A stretch of DNA of 64,000 bases from contig NZ_JAHDTF010000003.1 of NCBI RefSeq assembly GCF_018531465.1, positions 1-64,000 of the forward strand, written 5' to 3'. Below, piece after piece: positions 1-8,001 of the stretch. The notes beneath the pieces are model-generated. The model saw nothing but the letters and a program-made list of their open reading frames with translations. It was not told where the DNA came from and made no database searches. This DNA is from Sphaerisporangium fuscum. Lineage in GTDB: Bacteria; Actinomycetota; Actinomycetes; Streptosporangiales; Streptosporangiaceae. The position numbers and the translations under genes are program-made. Position 1 is the first letter of the stretch; every line of letters starts with the position of its first letter.

Positions 1-53
1 TGCCGGCCGTCGGCAACGCCGGCCGGAAGCCGGCCGCAACCGAGGGCGCCCCC

Positions 54-404
54 ATGACGGTCAACGACAAGCCCGCAGCCGACGCCGGTCTCATCGAGGC
101 GGTGCTCCATCTCGATCGCACGCTCCGTGTCACCTACAGCCCGCTTCCTCGGGGAGGCGTGGTCCGGCTGGTCGGCGAGCTCGACGCCGGCAACACCCCG
201 GCTGTCGCCCCGATGCTGACGTATGTCAGGGCGGGGGAGGGGGTCCTGACCGTCGACGTCGCCCAGCTGGAGTTCGTCGACCTCGCCGGCCTGCGCATGC
301 TGATCGGCCTGTGCCGCGACGGCTCGGCCCGCCTCGCGAACGTTCCACTGTTCATGCGTCGCCTGCTCCGCCTCCTGGAGCAGGGAGGCGTCCTGGACGC
401 CTGA
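54..404 (+). CDS. STAS-domain protein (anti-sigma factor antagonist-like)
   Basis: This 116-residue protein is a single STAS domain. A hydrophobic strand and GELD turn (about residues 36-45) are followed by the LTVDVAQLEFVD strand and the AGLRMLIGL helix. STAS proteins of this size bind SpoIIAB-like serine kinases and release sigma factors when a conserved Ser in the D-S-S-G-L loop is unphosphorylated. Here that loop reads V-D-L-A-G-L, with Ala78 where the phospho-acceptor is expected, so Ser phosphorylation cannot control it in the usual way. The ATG overlaps a TGA (55-57) in another frame that is open to the left window edge, so an upstream coupled gene may end here. The reading frame just after its stop continues into an AraC fragment. 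Confidence 0.8.
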   Translation: MTVNDKPAADAGLIEAVLHLDRTLRVTYSPLPRGGVVRLVGELDAGNTPAVAPMLTYVRAGEGVLTVDVAQLEFVDLAGLRMLIGLCRDGSARLANVPLFMRRLLRLLEQGGVLDA

Positions 405-530
405 GCCTGGTCCGGGGTCGAATCCATCGCCACCCGGGTCGGCTTCACCGACCCGCGCGCCCTGCGGCGGGCCATCCGCCGCTGGTACGGCCACGGCCCG
501 GCGGCCGTCCGCGCGAGCGGCCCATCATAA
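405..530 (+). pseudogene. AraC-family C-terminal HTH remnant
   Basis: Directly after the STAS stop codon, and in the same frame, about 38 codons read like the second helix-turn-helix of an AraC/XylS regulator. The I-A-T-R-V-G-F-T-D-P sequence is followed by R-R-A-I-R-R-W-Y-G-H-G-P and then a TAA at 528-530. There is no start codon, no first HTH and no effector domain. It is a leftover of a regulator gene, perhaps joined here by the deletion that placed it next to the STAS gene. It could only be translated by read-through of the TGA at 402-404. Confidence 0.6.
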
Positions 531-880
531 GGTCCACCATCCTCAGGGTGCCTGAGTCGGGAGGTCAAACAGCCGAGCGTCGGCCGCCGCCGTGTGTGCG
601 GGGGTGCTGAACGCGTGCGGGCTGCAGGCCTTCTGTAAGGACCTGCCCGATTACGTGAAAAGTCCGGGACGCCCGGTCGGTCGCATGTGGAGGAGGGGGC
701 GAAGCTGTGATCAGGGAGGGACGACCCCATTATGGCTTGTCCCTGCAGAATTACGCTAACGCGATCGCGTGTACCTGGTGTCAGCTTCGTCAACGACAAG
801 CCGAGTGTGAGCCTTCAAGATTGTGGTTTGAGCTTATGTGAGTTGCCGCCCGCGGGTAGAGGTCTTTGACGGTGCCCGGT
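531..880. other. Non-coding gap, nothing recognised
   Basis: No reading frame here has a convincing protein. The only structure noted is a perfect 12-bp palindrome, ACGCGATCGCGT, at 759-770. The stretch lies beyond the 3' ends of the AraC remnant and of the minus-strand hypothetical gene. Confidence 0.5.
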
Positions 881-1276
881 TCAGCGGGAAGCAGTGTCTG
901 GGTTGCCGCCGATGCGCGCGAGCACCTGCCGGCTGAGCACGACGTCATGCGGCAGCCGCCTGAGCGCGGCCGCGTCGACAACGACTCCCTGCCGCTCCGC
1001 GATCTGCTGGAGGAAGGCCCAATGGTCTGCTTCCATGTCTTCCTGGGACCGGCCCCCGAACGGCTCATCGGGACCGACCACCGTCCGCGTCGTCTCTCGC
1101 ATGTCCGCTACCGACGTCTCGGCCCAGCCTTGCGATGAGCTCCAACCTCTGTCATTCAGCAGCAGCACCCGGGTTCCGTCGAGGAGCTCTGCCTCGTGAT
1201 GCGCCGACACCGAGATGGCGTCGGACGCCGGATCGTCGACCTCGACGAACGTCACTAGACGTGTGACAGCAGTCAT
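881..1276 (-). CDS. Hypothetical protein
   Basis: I do not recognise this family. The start at 1276 gives 131 residues. The frame stays open 34 codons further upstream, but that part is Arg/Thr-rich and unlike protein. The sequence has strand-like segments (RLVTFVEVDD, AELLDGTRVLLLNDRGW), a central acidic linker and a C-terminal helical part. There are no membrane segments, signal peptide or cysteine motif. It is divergent from the GNAT gene at 1420. Confidence 0.5.
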   Translation of the reverse strand: MTAVTRLVTFVEVDDPASDAISVSAHHEAELLDGTRVLLLNDRGWSSSQGWAETSVADMRETTRTVVGPDEPFGGRSQEDMEADHWAFLQQIAERQGVVVDAAALRRLPHDVVLSRQVLARIGGNPDTASR

Positions 1277-1419
1277 ACATCTCATCCTCGCGCGCCCCGT
1301 GGTCTGCCGGACCCGGGCATACGTCCTGGGGCCGGTGCGGGTCCTGGCCCTCTCAAAGCTCCTAACCGAATGATCCACGAAGGACTCTGGACGGTGGGAC
1401 GGGGTTTCCGGGACGATTC

Positions 1420-1884
1420 TTGATCGTGAATCAGAGCTTGCGTCTGCGGCCGGCTGAACCGGATGACTATGACCGCATCGTCGGTGTGGCGGATCACTGG
1501 TGGGGGCGGCCGGTCAGTTCGATTCTGCCCCGTCTGTTCTTGGATCACTTCCATCGCACCAGCCTGGTGGCTGAAGACGGCGATGGCCTGGCGGGGTTTC
1601 TCATCGGACTGCTGTCGCCTTCGATGCCCGACGCCGCCTACATCCACTTCGTCGGTGTTGCGCCGCGTCTTCGTGGCAACGGGCTGGCCCGTCGCCTCCA
1701 CCAGCGATTCTTCGATCTCGCCGCGGCCGACCAGCGCACGAAGATAAAGGCGATCACCTCGCCACAGAACCACGGTTCCATCGCCTTCCACACCGCGATG
1801 GGTTTCACGGTCATCGGTCCCGTCGCCGACTACGATGGCCCTGAGGTTGACCGCATCGTGTTCCAGCTCCAGCTGCCGCAATGA
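1420..1884 (+). CDS. GNAT-family N-acetyltransferase
   Basis: This 154-residue single-domain protein would transfer an acetyl group from acetyl-CoA to an unknown amine. The GNAT fold is visible as an N-terminal LRPAEPDDYDRI strand/helix, the central IHFVGVAPRLRGNGLARRL segment with the R-x-x-G-x-G/A acetyl-CoA pyrophosphate loop, and a C-terminal N-H-G-S-I-A-F-H-T-A-M-G-F motif. The start is a TTG at 1420 or the GTG at 1426; neither has a strong Shine-Dalgarno. It stands alone and is divergent from the hypothetical gene. Confidence 0.8.
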   Translation: MIVNQSLRLRPAEPDDYDRIVGVADHWWGRPVSSILPRLFLDHFHRTSLVAEDGDGLAGFLIGLLSPSMPDAAYIHFVGVAPRLRGNGLARRLHQRFFDLAAADQRTKIKAITSPQNHGSIAFHTAMGFTVIGPVADYDGPEVDRIVFQLQLPQ

Positions 1885-2553
1885 AGCAGGACGATGCTGT
1901 GAACACTTCGGGCGCGCCCATGCTCCGGCGGGCAGGGACGTTCAGCAGCGTGTCGCTCATCTTCCGGTTCGCGTGGAGGGGCGCACAGCCGTGCGGATCA
2001 ACCGCACTGTCGGCCCGTGCCGGCCGTGAACGCCCTTGAGCGGTGCACGGCCGAACTCCCAGGCGCCCAGCCCGCTGGCCTGGGAGGGGCGGCTGGCTCG
2101 TCAGCAGGTATGGTCCGGCGAGCACGCCGCTGACAGGGTCGGCTTCGGACAGAGCCCCAGCCAAGATGTCTGACCTGGAGGGGCGGCGGCGCGGAAACGA
2201 GTCGACACCGGCCGACAGAATCGGTTTCGACGACGGCGCTGACGGCTGTCAGTTGGAAGAAGGTCACTGGGGTGTGGGCCCATCCGCCGCGTCATGACCC
2301 GTGCCAGTGGCTACCTCACCGTCACGCCGTACCCGCTTCTGTCCGGCATCGCGCGATAGTCCGGCGCGATGACACGACATTCGGCGTTTCCGCAGGTCGC
2401 CGTGGCCGTCCACCGCGTGGTCACCTCACCCGCCAATGGCCGTCCCGTTGTCACTCGACCCTGAGGAACAGCGGGACAGCCATAAGCGATTGTGAACGGC
2501 CCCGCGATCCCTGGGCCCGCGCTAGCCGCCGACCCGCTGGTGCCGGCGTGGTG
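1885..2553. other. Long gap without a supported gene
   Basis: About 670 bases hold only Arg/Pro-rich frames on both strands, none with a recognisable domain, hydrophobic core or credible RBS. The region looks like decayed or scrambled sequence between two small ordinary genes. Confidence 0.5.
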
Positions 2554-2886
2554 TCAGGCGCGGCGGAACCCGTAGGCGCGTTCGACCCGAGCGACCTCGA
2601 CGGTGTAGGCGCCGTACCAGCGCTCCCGCCCGAGTCGCTGCGCCTCCAGGTGCTCGGGGTGTGCCTTCCAGGCGACGATCGACTCCTCGTCTGCGTAGTA
2701 GATCACGGTGAGGTCCTGGCCGGAGGCGTCGGTGAGTGACTCGCGGCCCAGGTATCCAGGCTGTCGTACGCCTAGTTCCGCCATCCGCCCGCTCATCTCC
2801 GCATAGCCGTCGGCGTCCTCGCCGCTTGACTCGGTGGTGATGATCACGGCGTAGTACGGCGGCTCCGGCCGGGTGAACGGCTGCAT
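2554..2886 (-). CDS. Antibiotic biosynthesis monooxygenase (ABM)-domain protein
   Basis: This 110-residue protein has a dimeric alpha/beta-barrel (ABM/YgiN) fold. The first strand is YYAVIITT, followed by a helix with YAEMSGRMAEL. The P-G-Y-L-G-R-E-S strand comes next, then VIYYADEESIVAWKAHPEHLEAQ, typical of this family, in which the Trp and His face the substrate cavity. Such proteins act as cofactor-free oxygenases or heme-related enzymes; the substrate cannot be read here. The ATG at 2886 has GAGGGA just upstream. A perfect palindrome (2907-2918) sits in its promoter region. Confidence 0.75.
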   Translation of the reverse strand: MQPFTRPEPPYYAVIITTESSGEDADGYAEMSGRMAELGVRQPGYLGRESLTDASGQDLTVIYYADEESIVAWKAHPEHLEAQRLGRERWYGAYTVEVARVERAYGFRRA

Positions 2887-2906
2887 CTCGATCCCTCTGC
2901 CAGGTA

Positions 2907-2918
2907 ATGAACGTTCAT
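2907..2918. promoter_or_regulatory. Candidate TetR-type operator ATGAACGTTCAT
   Basis: A perfect 12-bp palindrome lies 21 nt upstream of the ABM-protein start codon. The TGAACGTTCA core is typical of TetR-family operators. No TetR gene is adjacent, so the regulator would be encoded elsewhere. Confidence 0.45.
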
Positions 2919-2985
2919 CAGAATGCTAATGACAGCAGAGATCGCGGGCGAGGCCGGGAGAGCCGGGAGGAGAGGGCACCCGCCC

Positions 2986-3171
2986 TCAGGCGAGGTCACC
3001 GCGATACGGATCGCGCTTGTCGCTGTAGCGCGCACGGCTCCGCTCTGACCAGCGGTTCCCCGCGGCATCTTCCGCACTGGCCGAGGTGGACAGCTGGGCG
3101 GCTCCGGGGCTCTCGATCACGGACACCCGGTCCAGCCGCAGGACGTACTGCGCGCGGTTCGTGTTCCGGGC
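2986..3171 (-). pseudogene. C-terminal remnant of an unrecognised gene
   Basis: The minus-strand frame ending at 2986 reads like genuine protein for about 55 codons (strands YVLRLDRVSVIE; tail SDKRDPYRGDLA). It has no start and runs at its 5' side into the MerR-type promoter at 3172. I cannot name the family. The simplest reading is a gene whose front was removed when the hydrolase/MerR unit arrived or moved. Confidence 0.3.
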
Positions 3172-3203
3172 TTGACCTTGCCCCAAGGGCAAGGTTCGAC
3201 GAT
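3172..3203 (+). promoter_or_regulatory. MerR-type promoter with 9-bp inverted repeat
   Basis: TTGACC (3172-3177) and GACGAT (3198-3203) are separated by 20 bp, the over-long spacing that MerR-family activators correct by twisting DNA. Centred in the spacer is a perfect inverted repeat, ACCTTGCCC (3175-3183) and GGGCAAGGT (3187-3195), with a 3-nt gap. Transcription would start about 7 nt after the -10, at or next to the ATG at 3211, so the mRNA should be leaderless. The likely regulator is the MerR protein at 4656. Confidence 0.75.
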
Positions 3204-3210
3204 GCTCTGC

Positions 3211-4632
3211 ATGAACAACAACGCACTGCACACCCTCGAAGCCCAGATCCGCGACCAGGCCGCCGCCTACTGCGAGTCCAACAACGTTCCGGGGTTCGTC
3301 GCCGGCGTCTACCACGCCGGAGAGCAGATCGTCGTCGCCCACGGCACCGCGAACCTCGCCACCGGCGCACCGATGCTCGAGGACACCGGATTCCTGTTCG
3401 GCTCCGTCACCAAGGTCCTGACCACCACGCTGGTCCTGCGGCAGGTCGACCGCGGACTGCTGGACCTCGACACTCCGGTGGTGAAGTACCTTCCCGACTT
3501 CGCGCTGGACTCGCCGGGCGCGGCGGACAAGATCCTGGTCAGGCACCTGATCTCCCACACCAACGGCATCGACGCGGACCTGTACTTCCCCGACGACAAG
3601 GGCCGCGACGCCCTGAAGACCTACGTCCACGGCCTCGCGAGCAGCTGCGGCACCCTGTTCGAGCCCGGCGAGCGGCTCAGCTACTCCAACGGCGGCATGA
3701 TCGTCGCGGGCCGGGTGCTGGAAGTGGTGACGGGCCTGCCCTTCCACGACCTGCTCGCCCGCGAGATCTACGCCCCGGTCGGCATGAAGGACTCCAGCAC
3801 CTCCGCCGAGCAGGCCATCCTGCGCAGCACGGCGGTCGGCCACTTCCTGGACCCCGAGACCATGGCAGCCAAGCCCACCAACATGTTCACGCTGCCCGAC
3901 ACCTGGGGACCGGCCGGCGGCACGCCGATCGGCACCGTCGCCGACCTGCTCGCCTTCGGACGCACCCACCTCGCGGGCGGTGTCTCCCCTTCCGGTACGC
4001 GCGTCCTGTCGGCCGAGTCGACCGCCCTGATGCAGCAGGTCTCGTACGACATGGAGAGCCCGAACACTCCTCCCATGGGCCTGGGCTGGGTGCTGTACCC
4101 CTTCGGCGACACCACCGTCCTGGCCATGTCGGGCGCGTCGCCCGGCGGTGTCTCCCTCCTGTGCGTCCTGCCCGAGCACGACCTGGTCTTCACCGCCTTC
4201 GGCAACAACCCGGGGGCGATCATGCTGCAGGACCAGATCCTGCAATGGCTGCTGAGCGAACACCTGGGTGTCCGGATCCCCACTCTGATCACCGGATCGG
4301 AGGACGTCGACCTCACCCCGTACGTGGGCACCTACCGCTCCAACCAGCTCCGCATCGACGTCAGCATCGTCGACGGCCAGCTCGAGGAGCGCACGACCTA
4401 CGAACCGGCCGACGAGTCGCAGGAGCGGATCTTCACCGAGTTCGCCGGCGGCGCGACCTCCGCCCCACCGCAGCGCTACGTGCCGATCCGGCCGGGCCTT
4501 TTCGCGCCCGCCGGATACCCACTGGAGATGTTCGACGGCTATCTGCGACTGCTGCTGGTCTCCTACCACGACGTCCGCGACGGCCAGGCGCGCTTCCGCA
4601 ACGGCGGCGGCCGCCTGACCCGCCGCGCCTGA
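3211..4632 (+). CDS. Beta-lactamase-family (class C-like) serine hydrolase
   Basis: This 473-residue protein has the penicillin-binding/beta-lactamase fold. The nucleophile motif S-x-x-K is Ser65-Val-Thr-Lys68, and the second motif Y-x-N is Tyr158-Ser-Asn160. A C-terminal lipocalin-like beta segment follows from about residue 370. No signal peptide is visible, so it is probably cytoplasmic. Family members are esterases, D-peptidases or lactamases; the substrate is not evident. I chose the ATG at 3211 rather than the in-frame TTG at 3172 or ATG at 3202, because TTG 3172 is the -35 box and 3211 fits a leaderless transcript. The MerR gene follows 23 nt downstream, giving a self-regulated two-gene unit. 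Confidence 0.85.
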   Translation: MNNNALHTLEAQIRDQAAAYCESNNVPGFVAGVYHAGEQIVVAHGTANLATGAPMLEDTGFLFGSVTKVLTTTLVLRQVDRGLLDLDTPVVKYLPDFALDSPGAADKILVRHLISHTNGIDADLYFPDDKGRDALKTYVHGLASSCGTLFEPGERLSYSNGGMIVAGRVLEVVTGLPFHDLLAREIYAPVGMKDSSTSAEQAILRSTAVGHFLDPETMAAKPTNMFTLPDTWGPAGGTPIGTVADLLAFGRTHLAGGVSPSGTRVLSAESTALMQQVSYDMESPNTPPMGLGWVLYPFGDTTVLAMSGASPGGVSLLCVLPEHDLVFTAFGNNPGAIMLQDQILQWLLSEHLGVRIPTLITGSEDVDLTPYVGTYRSNQLRIDVSIVDGQLEERTTYEPADESQERIFTEFAGGATSAPPQRYVPIRPGLFAPAGYPLEMFDGYLRLLLVSYHDVRDGQARFRNGGGRLTRRA

Positions 4633-4655
4633 CCGCTGCCCGCCGGAGTGGAAGG

Positions 4656-5384
4656 ATGTCCAGCATGTTCACGATTGGCCAGCTCGCGGACTACGCCGGA
4701 GTGACCACCAAAGCCATCCGCCACTATCACGAGCGTGGCCTGCTCCCCGAGCCCGGCCGCGACTCGTCCGGCTACCGGCGCTACACCGCCGAGCACGCCA
4801 TCAAGCTCGTCAAGATCAGGACCTTGGCGCACGCGGGCGTGCCACTGGCCCGCATCAAGGATCTCCTCGACGCCGACCCGGACACGCTGACCGAGGCCAT
4901 CACCGAGATCGATCACGACCTCGACGAGCGCATCGCGCAGCTGCGGCGAACCCGCGAGCAACTCGCCCAGCTGCGCGGCGGCGATCGGCTCTTCGTCGCT
5001 CCAGAAGTCGCCGCCTACCTCGACGACCTGCGGGAACTCGGCGTCAGCGAGCGTATGGTCCGTGTGGAACGCGACGGCTGGATCCTCATGCAGACGGCCT
5101 CACCCGAGGACGCCGCCCTGTGGATCGCCGAGAAGCGCGAGCTCATGACCGATCCCGAGTTCCGTGCCCTCTATCTCGACCATGACGCCGCCCACGGCTG
5201 GTCGCCTGACGATCCCCGTCTCCCCGCCCTCGCCGACCGTACCCGGAGCTGGTTCACCGAGCATCCCGCCCGGTGCGAGGCCCGCCCTGTCCCCAATCCG
5301 GCCGTCGCGCGACTGGCCGCGCAGTCCCAGCCCGGAGCCTCATCCCCGGCTTGGGACCGCCTCGCCCAACTCATGAACGGCTAG
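4656..5384 (+). CDS. MerR-family transcriptional regulator
   Basis: The 242-residue protein starts with a MerR winged helix-turn-helix (FTIGQLADYAGVTTKAIRHYHERGLLP, then GYRRYTAEHAIKLVKI). A dimerisation coiled coil follows at about residues 75-115 (D-L-D-E-R-I-A-Q-L-R-R-T-R-E-Q-L). The C-terminal part, of about 120 residues, is helical and of unknown ligand specificity. ATG 4665 is an alternative start, with GAAGG 9 nt upstream. Its gene follows the serine hydrolase by 23 nt, so it most likely binds the inverted repeat at 3175-3195 and controls both genes. Confidence 0.85.
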   Translation: MSSMFTIGQLADYAGVTTKAIRHYHERGLLPEPGRDSSGYRRYTAEHAIKLVKIRTLAHAGVPLARIKDLLDADPDTLTEAITEIDHDLDERIAQLRRTREQLAQLRGGDRLFVAPEVAAYLDDLRELGVSERMVRVERDGWILMQTASPEDAALWIAEKRELMTDPEFRALYLDHDAAHGWSPDDPRLPALADRTRSWFTEHPARCEARPVPNPAVARLAAQSQPGASSPAWDRLAQLMNG

Positions 5385-5394
5385 CCGGCCGGCT
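5383..5394. terminator. Palindrome AGCCGGCCGGCT between convergent genes
   Basis: A perfect 12-bp palindrome begins within the MerR stop codon and lies before the 3' end of the ECF sigma gene. It could end both transcripts. It has no T-tract, as usual in such GC-rich genomes. Confidence 0.35.
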
Positions 5395-5414
5395 CCGGCG
5401 GTGCCCGTCGGCGG

Positions 5415-6410
5415 TCAGGGCGCGAGCACGTCCGGGAAGCCGAACGTCGCCACCAGCGCGGGATCATGGAACTTGATCACGCGGGAGACGCCGGTGGCGG
5501 TGGAGGCCAGCACCACGACGCCGGCGGCTCGGAGCGCGCCGTACGCATCCCGGTGGTACACGACGGCGGCGGGTTGGCCGTTGGCCGCGGTGGCGATCAT
5601 CCGCCAGTCGCCCGGTGTGCCCAGCACGTACGCGTCGAGCATGTGGACGCACCTCGCCCGGCCCGCCTGCCATTCGCGGAACGGCGTCGCCTCCAGCGTG
5701 GCGTCCGTGCGCAGCACCTGTTCCAGCAGGCCGGCATCGGAGTGCTCGAAGGCCGCGATGTAGCCGTCGAGCAGCGCGCGTGCCCGTTGATCGGTCGGTT
5801 CGAGCAGTCGCTCGGGCTTCGGGTCCAATTCGCCCAGCCGGGCACGGGCGCGCTGCAGACCGCTCTTGACCGCCGCCGTGGTGGTCTCCAGGATCTCCGC
5901 GGTCTCGGCCGCCGAGAACGCCAGCACCTCACGCAGGATGAGGATCGCGCGTTGGCGGGCGGGCAGGTGCTGCAGGCTGGCGATGAGCGCCAGCCGCAGC
6001 GACTCCCGTTCGACCACCACCGCGGCAGGATCGCCGGCGGGTGGGGCGATCCATGCGTCCGGTAGCGGTTCCAGCCACGAGGCCTCGCCCGGTGCAAGGG
6101 GACTCGGCGGGCGATCGGGCCCGTCGTACGGGCCTGCCAGACCGGAGGGCAGCACCCGGATCGGGCGCGGCTCCAACGCCGTCAGGCAGACGTTGGTGGC
6201 GATCTTGTAGAGCCAGGACCGGATCGACGCCCGGCCCTCGAATGCCGAGTAGGACCGCCACGCCCGCAGATAAGTCTCCTGCACCAGGTCCTCGGCGTCG
6301 TGCGCCGAGCCGACCATGCGGTAGCAGTGCGCCAACAGCTCCCGGCGGAACCGCTCGGTCTCGGCGGTGAACCGGTCGTGAGTCGGTGTCGTCCGCAGAT
6401 GCGCTGTCAC
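5415..6410 (-). CDS. ECF sigma factor with SnoaL-like C-terminal domain
   Basis: The 331-residue protein has sigma region 2 (residues about 20-90: F-R-R-E-L-L-A-H-C-Y-R-M-V-G, then DAEDLVQETYLRAWR) and region 4 (about 150-205: LPARQRAILILREVLAFSAAETAEIL with TTAAVKSGLQRAR). A C-terminal domain of about 120 residues (LDGYIAAFEHSDAGLLEQVL and WRMIATAANGQPAAVVY) is NTF2/SnoaL-like. ECF factors of this architecture lack a classical anti-sigma gene, and the tail itself modulates activity. The EthD protein and quinone oxidoreductase lie just upstream on the same strand and may be its targets. The ATG at 6410 lacks a strong RBS. Confidence 0.88.
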   Translation of the reverse strand: MTAHLRTTPTHDRFTAETERFRRELLAHCYRMVGSAHDAEDLVQETYLRAWRSYSAFEGRASIRSWLYKIATNVCLTALEPRPIRVLPSGLAGPYDGPDRPPSPLAPGEASWLEPLPDAWIAPPAGDPAAVVVERESLRLALIASLQHLPARQRAILILREVLAFSAAETAEILETTTAAVKSGLQRARARLGELDPKPERLLEPTDQRARALLDGYIAAFEHSDAGLLEQVLRTDATLEATPFREWQAGRARCVHMLDAYVLGTPGDWRMIATAANGQPAAVVYHRDAYGALRAAGVVVLASTATGVSRVIKFHDPALVATFGFPDVLAP

Positions 6411-6524
6411 GCCGGGAGCCTAGTACCGCACACGTCCGGGCGTGGTCCACGTGCCGGCGACGCCAGGCCCCGCTCCGGCCACGATCGACGACGCGGCGCC
6501 CTCTCGCAGACGCGGCGTCCGCGT

Positions 6525-6866
6525 TCAGACCTCATCGAGCCGAAGGATCATGCCGCGGAAGGTCGCGTAGCGGGCCAGGTTCGCCGCGGCATCCTCGGCG
6601 GCGCGCCGGCCGATCTCGGACCCGAGCGCGGCTTCCAGCGCGGCCATGTCGTCCCAGTCCAGCATCACGACCATGTAGCACGGCTCGCCGATCACGGCCG
6701 CCGGCTCATGACTGCGCGTGTAACGGCGCAGGCCCGGATACCGTTTCGCCAGCGGGATGTGGACATCGTTGTAGTGACGTTCGAACGCGTCGACGTCGGA
6801 GGGCGTGTCGTACATCACGACGAATCGCGCCGTCTGCTCGGCGGCCGGCTCCACGGTTGCCGTCAT
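6525..6866 (-). CDS. EthD-family protein
   Basis: The 113-residue protein is a ferredoxin-like alpha/beta barrel of the EthD family. It shows A-R-F-V-V-M-Y-D-T-P, then FERHYNDVHIPLAKRYPGLRRYTRS with the conserved His, Pro and Leu of the family, and CYMVVMLDWDDMAALEAAL. EthD proteins occur beside oxidoreductases and P450s and help in polyketide or ether degradation. The ATG at 6866 has AGGAG 9 nt upstream; an upstream TTG at 6875 is less likely. It sits between the sigma factor and the quinone oxidoreductase on the same strand, likely one regulon. Confidence 0.8.
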   Translation of the reverse strand: MTATVEPAAEQTARFVVMYDTPSDVDAFERHYNDVHIPLAKRYPGLRRYTRSHEPAAVIGEPCYMVVMLDWDDMAALEAALGSEIGRRAAEDAAANLARYATFRGMILRLDEV

Positions 6867-6935
6867 CGGTTTCAACTCCTGTCATGGGAACCTCCGGTGT
6901 CTGTGGTGTCACCGGCTCGGTATCAGGGGGTTTCC

Positions 6936-7928
6936 TCAGGGCAGCAGGGCCAGCTTGCCGACGGTGGCCCTGGCTTCCAGTTCCGTCAGCGCTTTCGGCC
7001 CGTCGGCCAGTTCGTACGCGCCCGGCCGGCCGGGGGAGAGCACACCGGCCGCGATCAGCGCGGACAGCTCACCCATCAGCTCGCCGAAGATCTGGGGTGC
7101 GGCCTGGATCAGCACGCCGATATTGAGGCCGATGATGTGGACCTGGTGCTTGTACACCAGGTCCCAGTTGCTGATCGCGGCTTCGCCGCCTGCCAGGCCG
7201 TAGACGACGACACGGCCGGTGACCCGCTTGGCCGCGGCCAGGCTGGCGTCGAAGGTGGCACCGCCTGCCGACTCCAGAACCACATCGACGCCGGAGCCGC
7301 CGGTCAGCTCCGTCACCTGGGCGGCGAGGTCGCCGTCGAGGGAGTCCAGGACGTGGTCGGCTCCCAGTGCCAGCACTGTCTCGTGCTTGGCCGGCGAGGC
7401 GGTGGCGATCACCGTCGCACCGTAGTGCCTGGCCATCCTCACCGCGGCCTGGCCGGTTCCGCCCGCCGCGGCGTGGATCAGCACGGTCTGCCCTGCCGTG
7501 ATGCCGCCCAGAGGCTTGAGAGCGGCCAGCGCGGTGGGCCAGTTCACGACCAGGCCGAGCGCCTGCTGCTCCGTCCAGCCGGGGGGCACCGGCATCGCCG
7601 CGGCCGCGGGCAGCACCATGTACTCGGCGAAAGCGCCGGTTCCGACGCCGACGACGCGGGCCCCCGGTTGCGGGCCGGTCACCGCCTCGCCCACCGCGAC
7701 GACCTCGCCGGCGGCCTCGAAACCGGCCACGTACGGTGGCCGCGGGCCGCCTGCGAACGTGCCGCGGGCCTTCGAGATGTCGGCGAAGTTGACTCCGGCG
7801 GCGGTGACACGGATCAGCACCTCGCCCTGGCCGGGGCTCGGCACCGCGGCGTCGGTGATCAGGCACATGTCCTGCGGCCCGTCGAGGGACGTCTGCCGCA
7901 GCGCGCGCATGGTCGGGGGAATGCTCAT
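6936..7928 (-). CDS. NADPH:quinone oxidoreductase / zinc-free MDR alcohol dehydrogenase
   Basis: The 330-residue medium-chain reductase has an N-terminal GroES-like domain (V-L-I-R-V-T-A-A-G-V-N-F-A-D; PPYVAGFEAAGEVVAVG). The Rossmann NADPH-binding segment (TVLIHAAAGGTGQAAVRMARHYGATVIATA) has the A-x-x-G-x-G loop. The zinc-site cysteines of true alcohol dehydrogenases are absent, pointing to the quinone oxidoreductase (QOR) subgroup, which reduces quinones or enones. The ATG at 7928 is preceded by GAGGAGCTG. A long inverted repeat lies in its 5' region (7955-8001). The EthD gene follows downstream. Confidence 0.87.
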   Translation of the reverse strand: MSIPPTMRALRQTSLDGPQDMCLITDAAVPSPGQGEVLIRVTAAGVNFADISKARGTFAGGPRPPYVAGFEAAGEVVAVGEAVTGPQPGARVVGVGTGAFAEYMVLPAAAAMPVPPGWTEQQALGLVVNWPTALAALKPLGGITAGQTVLIHAAAGGTGQAAVRMARHYGATVIATASPAKHETVLALGADHVLDSLDGDLAAQVTELTGGSGVDVVLESAGGATFDASLAAAKRVTGRVVVYGLAGGEAAISNWDLVYKHQVHIIGLNIGVLIQAAPQIFGELMGELSALIAAGVLSPGRPGAYELADGPKALTELEARATVGKLALLP

Positions 7929-7954
7929 TGGCGATCAGCTCCTCTTTCTCGGCG

Positions 7955-8001
7955 TACATGAGAGAGAGCGGCCCGGCGCGCGGCCCGATCCCTCTCATGT
8001 A
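7955..8001. promoter_or_regulatory. Inverted repeat TACATGAGAG...CTCTCATGTA upstream of the quinone oxidoreductase
   Basis: Two perfect 10-bp arms (7955-7964 and 7992-8001) face each other across 27 bp. They begin 26 nt upstream of the oxidoreductase start, so they lie in its promoter or leader. They may be paired half-sites for a regulator, or a hairpin in the leader. The rest of the 392-base gap up to the Sua5 gene holds no gene I can support. Confidence 0.45.

Noticed and set aside
60-800. A 14-base match (GTCAACGACAAGCC) at about 60 and 787
   Set aside because: Short, isolated and inside a coding region; compatible with chance.
2907-4655. Long in-frame N-terminal extension of the MerR gene
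   Set aside because: The upstream part is the out-of-frame shadow of the serine hydrolase; the HTH begins at 4656/4665 with its own RBS.
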